Position numbers and translations under genes: made by a program. Positions 40,723 to 45,122 of a DNA stretch of 45,122 nucleotides are shown in pieces. Each line of letters starts with the position of its first letter. Position 1 is the stretch's first letter. The notes beneath the pieces are model-generated. The model had not been told where the DNA came from. It did no database searches and was given only the letters and a program-made list of their open reading frames with translations. The DNA comes from Akkermansia muciniphila (lineage in GTDB: Bacteria > Verrucomicrobiota > Verrucomicrobiia > Verrucomicrobiales > V1-33). The DNA lies in contig CAMDJM010000035.1 of assembly GCA_945900785.1 (NCBI GenBank), positions 1 through 45,122 on the forward strand, given 5' to 3'.

Positions 40723-41353
40723 GCGCCGGCACTCCAAAAGGCCGGCAAGGAAAATGGTGGCAGAAAAACCGGAAGCCATCTGTCATTCACCCGCAGGAGG
40801 TGTGCTCCCGGCAGTAGCGCAAAGCGTTCAGGCTCTTGCTGAATGACAACTCCCATCGGGCAATTCCCCGCTTCCTTCAAGGTCCGTCCGGGCCCGGTGG
40901 GCGGGCCGGTCACCCGGGCGCCTGGCCCTCCAGGCTTTGGGCGATGTTGGGCCGGAAGTCTTCGTATTTGAAGGGGCGGCTGAACTTCAAGGAACACCGC
41001 GCGGACGTGCGCAACCCCGCTTGGAGCCCTGACGGACGCGCTCTCTGGAGCGCGGATGTGGAGGGAAACGTGGTCGTGCGCAGCCTGCGGGGAGGCGTGG
41101 AGCCCGGCGGCAGGTAGGCTGGACTATCCGCTATCCTCCTCATGGGAACATGGAAGGCTGGGAGGCCATTAAAAGCCAGGGTTTCCTCCAAAAACAACCC
41201 GGACGGCCTTCCGGCATGCCATAGCCGGTCTCCCCCTGGGCGCGCTTCGGAAGCTGAAACGGGAATTCAGGAAAAAATGCTTTTTTGCCGTAATCCGTGC
41301 CGGCGGAAAGCGTGGACAGAAGAGTGCCCCTGCTCACCGCAAGCCTTCCTGCC
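40723..41353 (+). other. Intergenic region with a protein-coding remnant
   Basis: 631 bp with no complete gene. It holds the WD40-like fragment at 40995-41090 and, on the opposite strand, a short stretch reading KFSRPFKYEDFRPNIAQSLE (about 40921-40980) that looks coding but has no start or context. Otherwise I see nothing. Confidence 0.5.
40995..41090 (+). pseudogene. WD40-repeat fragment
   Basis: The + frame reads HRADVRNPAWSPDGRALWSA then DVEGNVVVRSLRG. This is one canonical WD40 blade (H…V…WSPDGR.L.SAD.EG.V.VR). It lacks any neighbouring repeat or start, so it is a relic of a lost larger gene. Confidence 0.5.
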
Positions 41354-44300
41354 ATGAAACACCTCCTCTCCCGCCTTTCCGCTGCGCTCCTGTTCCTCCT
41401 GGCCTTGAGCCCTGCCCGGGCGCAGACTATCACGATTCCCCAGCCTGACAGCGGGCTGGAGGGATTTGAGCTTACAGAGAACGGCCTTTACACCTGGCGC
41501 GGCGGCTTCCCTGGTGGAGGCGGCGAGCTGGGCGGTGCGCCCTTGACAGGCATGGTCCACCTCATGTCCCAGCGCCCCGACCGTCCGGCGGGACCGGGCA
41601 CGGATGCGATCACGTTGGGGCAGGGCACCGATGTCGCCCCGCGCACCGGGCAGACCCTGCTGCTGGATAACTATTGGTTCTACTACCGCTGGGTGGGCGG
41701 TTCGCGGCGGCTCTACCGGCACCCCATGGTGAATCTGTTCCAGCCCAGTGCAAATATCGACTTCGGAGGACAGGCCTACAGCGCCACCGGTCCGGTCACG
41801 GGATGGAATTCAAATGTGGTGTGGGCGGCCGTGGTGGGCGGGGTGCCGAAGCTCTTGGTTAAAGGCGTGAACTCCGCCGCGGTCCTGGAAACGAACCTGC
41901 CCGCAGGAACCAATCTTCAGGGAGTCTACACCGATACATCGCTGCCGGCGAAGCTGGCGGTCATCAAGGTGGTGACACCGGACGGATCAAGTTTCACTTG
42001 GAGGCTGATCCTCCTGACTGCCTCCGGACAAATCTACACTGGAAATCCCGCCTTCGGGGCGTTGGGCATGACCCTCCTGGCGACGAATTGCACCGACTTC
42101 GCCTGGCGCACGGAAGAGTGGCAGACGGGCGATACGCCTTCCGGGCCGATCTACGAACGGCGCACCCGCCTTTACGTGTCCACCGGCCTTCCAACCTCCG
42201 CCCTGCCAGGACATGTTTCCCGCTTTGACCTCACGAACAACAACAACAACGTGACGTCCGAAGCAGTGACCGCCGCCGGCCAGCAGCTCACTGCTATCGC
42301 GGTGGATGATCAACACATTTTTGTGACCCGCACCGGCATCAATCCTGCCATTGGCATCATTCCCCCGACCTATAACTACGCGGATTCTGCTATCCTCCGG
42401 AAGATCGAGCCAGCCGTGCCGAACGGAAATTTCAGCGGATATGTGGACTGGACGGTCGGTCAGCAGGGAAGGAATCTCCGCTCCGATGGTCCTTACGTCT
42501 ATTGGCTGCATAACGGCCAACTGCGCCGCCGTGACTCTGGAGGTGCCCCCGAGCGGATCGATTGTTCTGCGTTGGAGGTGGAATGTGTGCAGGCGGTGCA
42601 GGATATGAATAACACGGTTCCGCTGGTGGCAGGGCGGTCTATTCTCGTCCGTGGTTATGCGTATTATCCGCAGAACAACACCGGCAACCGCTTTAGCCCG
42701 TCGGCCAGGCTTCGGGTCCTGAAAAACGGGACTCTCATCGGCCAGCTTTACGCCCCTTCCGGCACAATGGTTGACGGAGTTCGCGCACCGGAAACGCTCC
42801 GGGCCACCCTCAACCGCAGCTTCAACTTCGATGTCCCCGGCGCGTGGACCCAGCAGGCTGGCACGGGGCTGCTGCAGTTCGAGTTCACCGTGAATCCCAC
42901 CCTCTCCGCACCGGAGAATGGTGCGCCGGAGACGGGCAACCAGCCGCTGCTCAACAACACAACAATCGTCGACGCGAATATCGTGGCGGCGCGGACGCCG
43001 ACGCTGATGTTCAAAGCAGTGAGGGGAACCATGATTTACTCGCCATTCTCCGGCCTGAATCCGGGGGTGCCCTCCCCGGATTTCCTGGCCCAGATCAGAA
43101 GGGCAAAATCACTTCTGCCCGTAACGGACTTCGATGTCAGGTTCAGCCCCGGACTGCTGCAGCGGCGGGAAGCGACGTCTTCCGGAATTCCCTTCAACAC
43201 CTTTTATGACCTTGACGGTTCGAAGCACCAGGCGCAGGCCTTTACAGATCTGGGTGCAGTCGAGAGTGCGAGCAGCGACCCGGAGAATGAAACCGTCTGG
43301 ATCGGCATGATTCACCCCCGGGAAAAATGGACATGGGATGGATTCGCCACCGGCGGACTTGTGCTGAACAAAATGCACTCCACCTCCGGGCCGGTGCCTT
43401 TCGCTTCCTTCGTGGGCGGGCAAGTCCTGGCTCACGAACTGGGTCATACCTACGGGCGCGGTCACATCAACCAGGACGGACGCCCGGACCCGCTGAACCC
43501 GGGCAGGTTTGTGGACTGTCCAGGAGGGACTCCTGCTGCGGACTACGATACGCCTCCGTGGGACCCCTGCACCCTGGGGCCTGACTGGCCGGACCGCGCA
43601 GCGGTCGCCGGCTACGATCCGATGACGCCAGCCGGAACTGCGGGCACGGCTCCGGTCATCCGCCCATCCATGGCCGCCGATCTGATGAGCTATCACCCGG
43701 CAGGATGGCCTTCCGCTTTCACATGGAATGCTCTGGTGAACAGCATCCCTGTGCCGCCAAACCGCCGCCCTCGTGATGCAAATGGAACCGTGTCTCATCC
43801 GGCTGTCATCCGGCTGGCTGGAACCCTTTCCGATAGCCTGACAAATGCCGGCGCCTTCCGGGTCCAGAGCTTGCCGCCGGACAGTGTGGACGGCAGAAAG
43901 GTGCAGGAAATGCTTGCGAAATCTGCCGCCCTGAGCAGCGCGTCTCCGCTGCAGGCCCTTATCAGCACAGGGAATCCTCCGGTCCTCGCGGGACAGCACG
44001 CTGTGGCAGAAGATTTATACGGTGAATCTGGCAGGGGCCGATTCTTCCTCCAGGACATCCCGGTCCCCGTCGGCGGCAATGTGACCCGCGTGCAGCTCCG
44101 CCGGGACGGACGGATCATTGCCCAGGCGGATGCCTCCCCCAACACCCCGACGGTGCAGCTCGCGGCCCCGCAGCTCGACGCCGCCGCTGGCGTGCTGCTC
44201 GCACAATGGAGCGCCTCGGACACGGACGGCGATCCGCTGGAGTTCGCCGTGCAGTTCAGCTGCGATGATGGCGCGCACTGGCAGACGCTCGGAGAAGGCG

Positions 44301-45122
44301 TTACGGATCTCGGCGTAGCCGTCAGCACACAATTCCTGCCCGGCGGCACGGCCTGCCGCGTGCGCGTGATCGCCTGCGACGGCTTCCACACCGCGTTCTC
44401 CACCTCTGATGCCTTTCCCATCGCCAAGCGTCCTCCAGCCATCGCCATCCAGGGCCTGCGCGACGACGAGCCAGTCCCCTACGGCACTCGCCTTGCCCTC
44501 ACCGCCTCCGGCTACGATGCCGAGGACGGCAGCCCGGCTCCCGAGTCCTACAACTGGTCACTCGTCGGCCCAGTCCTGCTCACGGCCACAGGGCCGGACT
44601 GCATCCTCACACGCCTCGCCCCTGGCGCTTACACCCTCACCCTGACAGGAAAGGATGAAGAGAACAACTCCGGAACCGCCACACGCAACTTCAGGGTCCT
44701 CCCGCCCGCCGTGCCGGACAGCGCGGTGGCTCCCGTGCTCGACGGCCTCTGCGCAGACGCGGCCTACAGCGCCTCACCCGTGATGCACCTGGATCCCGTG
44801 ACCGCTGAGCCCGAGGTGCGTCTCGTGCACTCCGGCAGCGCTCTCTATCTATGCGCCTCCGGCATACCCAGCTCGGGGCAATCCCTCTTTCCACGGCGGC
44901 TCTACCTTTACCTGAATCCCGATGGCGGCCCGGGACTCGCCCCGCAGCCCGGTGACCTGCGGGTCGGCATCGACGAGCAGGGAGTCGTAACTCTGGCCCG
45001 GGGAAATGGCAGCACATGGGTCGATGCCAGCCCCGCAGATGCCGCCACGGTGCGGCCCTCCGTCAGCAAGCCCGCCTCGGGCATCTGGAATGCGGAGTTC
45101 TGTCTGCCCGACACGCTGCTGG
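41354..45122 (+). CDS. Large exported metzincin-type metalloprotease with Ig/CBM-like C-terminal domains (3' end outside window)
   Basis: From ATG at 41354 the frame is open to the window end (1256 codons). Residues 1-24 are a Sec signal peptide (LLSRLSAALLFLLALSPARA). A beta-propeller-like N-terminal half includes YVYWLHNGQLRRRDSGG near residue 380. Residues about 410-440 read CVQAVQDMNNTVPLVAGRSI, a strand pattern seen in metalloproteases of this kind. The zinc motif is HELGHTYGRGH (H694, E695, H698, H704: HExxHxxGxxH), followed by a Met-turn candidate in ADLMSYHPAGWP (M778), which is metzincin layout. C-terminal parts are fibronectin/Ig-like (WSASDTDGDPLEFAVQFS), PKD-like (SGYDAEDGSPAPESYNWS) and a CBM9/DOMON-like start (APVLDGLCADAAYSAS) that runs off the end. 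It is probably a secreted protease acting on extracellular proteins. Confidence 0.85.
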   Translation, partial: MKHLLSRLSAALLFLLALSPARAQTITIPQPDSGLEGFELTENGLYTWRGGFPGGGGELGGAPLTGMVHLMSQRPDRPAGPGTDAITLGQGTDVAPRTGQTLLLDNYWFYYRWVGGSRRLYRHPMVNLFQPSANIDFGGQAYSATGPVTGWNSNVVWAAVVGGVPKLLVKGVNSAAVLETNLPAGTNLQGVYTDTSLPAKLAVIKVVTPDGSSFTWRLILLTASGQIYTGNPAFGALGMTLLATNCTDFAWRTEEWQTGDTPSGPIYERRTRLYVSTGLPTSALPGHVSRFDLTNNNNNVTSEAVTAAGQQLTAIAVDDQHIFVTRTGINPAIGIIPPTYNYADSAILRKIEPAVPNGNFSGYVDWTVGQQGRNLRSDGPYVYWLHNGQLRRRDSGGAPERIDCSALEVECVQAVQDMNNTVPLVAGRSILVRGYAYYPQNNTGNRFSPSARLRVLKNGTLIGQLYAPSGTMVDGVRAPETLRATLNRSFNFDVPGAWTQQAGTGLLQFEFTVNPTLSAPENGAPETGNQPLLNNTTIVDANIVAARTPTLMFKAVRGTMIYSPFSGLNPGVPSPDFLAQIRRAKSLLPVTDFDVRFSPGLLQRREATSSGIPFNTFYDLDGSKHQAQAFTDLGAVESASSDPENETVWIGMIHPREKWTWDGFATGGLVLNKMHSTSGPVPFASFVGGQVLAHELGHTYGRGHINQDGRPDPLNPGRFVDCPGGTPAADYDTPPWDPCTLGPDWPDRAAVAGYDPMTPAGTAGTAPVIRPSMAADLMSYHPAGWPSAFTWNALVNSIPVPPNRRPRDANGTVSHPAVIRLAGTLSDSLTNAGAFRVQSLPPDSVDGRKVQEMLAKSAALSSASPLQALISTGNPPVLAGQHAVAEDLYGESGRGRFFLQDIPVPVGGNVTRVQLRRDGRIIAQADASPNTPTVQLAAPQLDAAAGVLLAQWSASDTDGDPLEFAVQFSCDDGAHWQTLGEGVTDLGVAVSTQFLPGGTACRVRVIACDGFHTAFSTSDAFPIAKRPPAIAIQGLRDDEPVPYGTRLALTASGYDAEDGSPAPESYNWSLVGPVLLTATGPDCILTRLAPGAYTLTLTGKDEENNSGTATRNFRVLPPAVPDSAVAPVLDGLCADAAYSASPVMHLDPVTAEPEVRLVHSGSALYLCASGIPSSGQSLFPRRLYLYLNPDGGPGLAPQPGDLRVGIDEQGVVTLARGNGSTWVDASPADAATVRPSVSKPASGIWNAEFCLPDTLL

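Overview
The window looks like a chromosomal segment of a GC-rich Gram-negative bacterium, most likely a member of the Verrucomicrobiota. The assignment is an inference. It rests on a CMP-Kdo synthetase (so LPS is made), large exported CotH/lamin-tail and metzincin proteins, C-terminal modules of the DxDGDGxxxLLEYALG type followed by an 'S-DL-W' strand, and a LemA protein fused to a GIDE-like domain. No rRNA or taxonomic marker is present to prove it.

Layout. (1) 1-5.6 kb is a polymorphic-toxin graveyard. It holds the 3' end of an RHS gene with a cysteine-rich toxin tip, its putative immunity gene, then a second, 5'-truncated RHS cassette with the same core but an M91-like zinc-metallopeptidase tip and a lipoprotein immunity gene. 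These are followed by fragments of a RAYT/Y1 transposase, another RHS piece and a truncated IS66 element. (2) 5.8-16.7 kb is ordinary envelope housekeeping: a YihY/BrkB membrane protein, a three-gene 3-amino-deoxysugar set (DegT-type aminotransferase, GtrB-like glycosyltransferase, FdtA/QdtA-like ketoisomerase), Kup, KdsB, a Spinster-type MFS carrier and an AsmA-like protein. (3) 16.8-21.7 kb is a 1651-residue exported CotH-family protein, followed by a repeat-rich gap, rlmH and two tRNA-Gln genes.

(4) 22.9-33.6 kb is an integrated genetic element of 10,606 bp. It is bounded by a 47-bp direct repeat (46/47 identical) that copies the 3' half of tRNA-Gln(CTG). Inside, all genes are on the + strand: tyrosine integrase, a zinc-ribbon protein of unknown function, an AlpA/excisionase-like small protein, a small orphan, a primase-like CHC2/TOPRIM protein that has lost its zinc ligands, a RepA-like ATPase (TTG start, overlapping), a membrane-anchored protein with 12 Sel1 repeats and a trypsin-type protease domain, a lipoprotein, and a serine recombinase. 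No capsid, terminase or conjugation gene is visible. The element therefore resembles a satellite or replicating genomic island that carries a Sel1-trypsin/lipoprotein cargo.

(5) 33.6-45.1 kb returns to chromosomal genes: a flavin-dependent halogenase family protein, an exported protein, queG overlapping aroK, a GIDE-LemA fusion, a Tat-exported glycosylasparaginase, a gap with a WD40-like remnant, and a large metzincin-type exported metalloprotease that runs off the window end.

The most interesting parts are the tRNA-Gln island with its Sel1-trypsin cargo, and the RHS cassette array, in which a second toxin tip with its own immunity gene sits behind the first and shares about 0.95 kb of core DNA for recombination.
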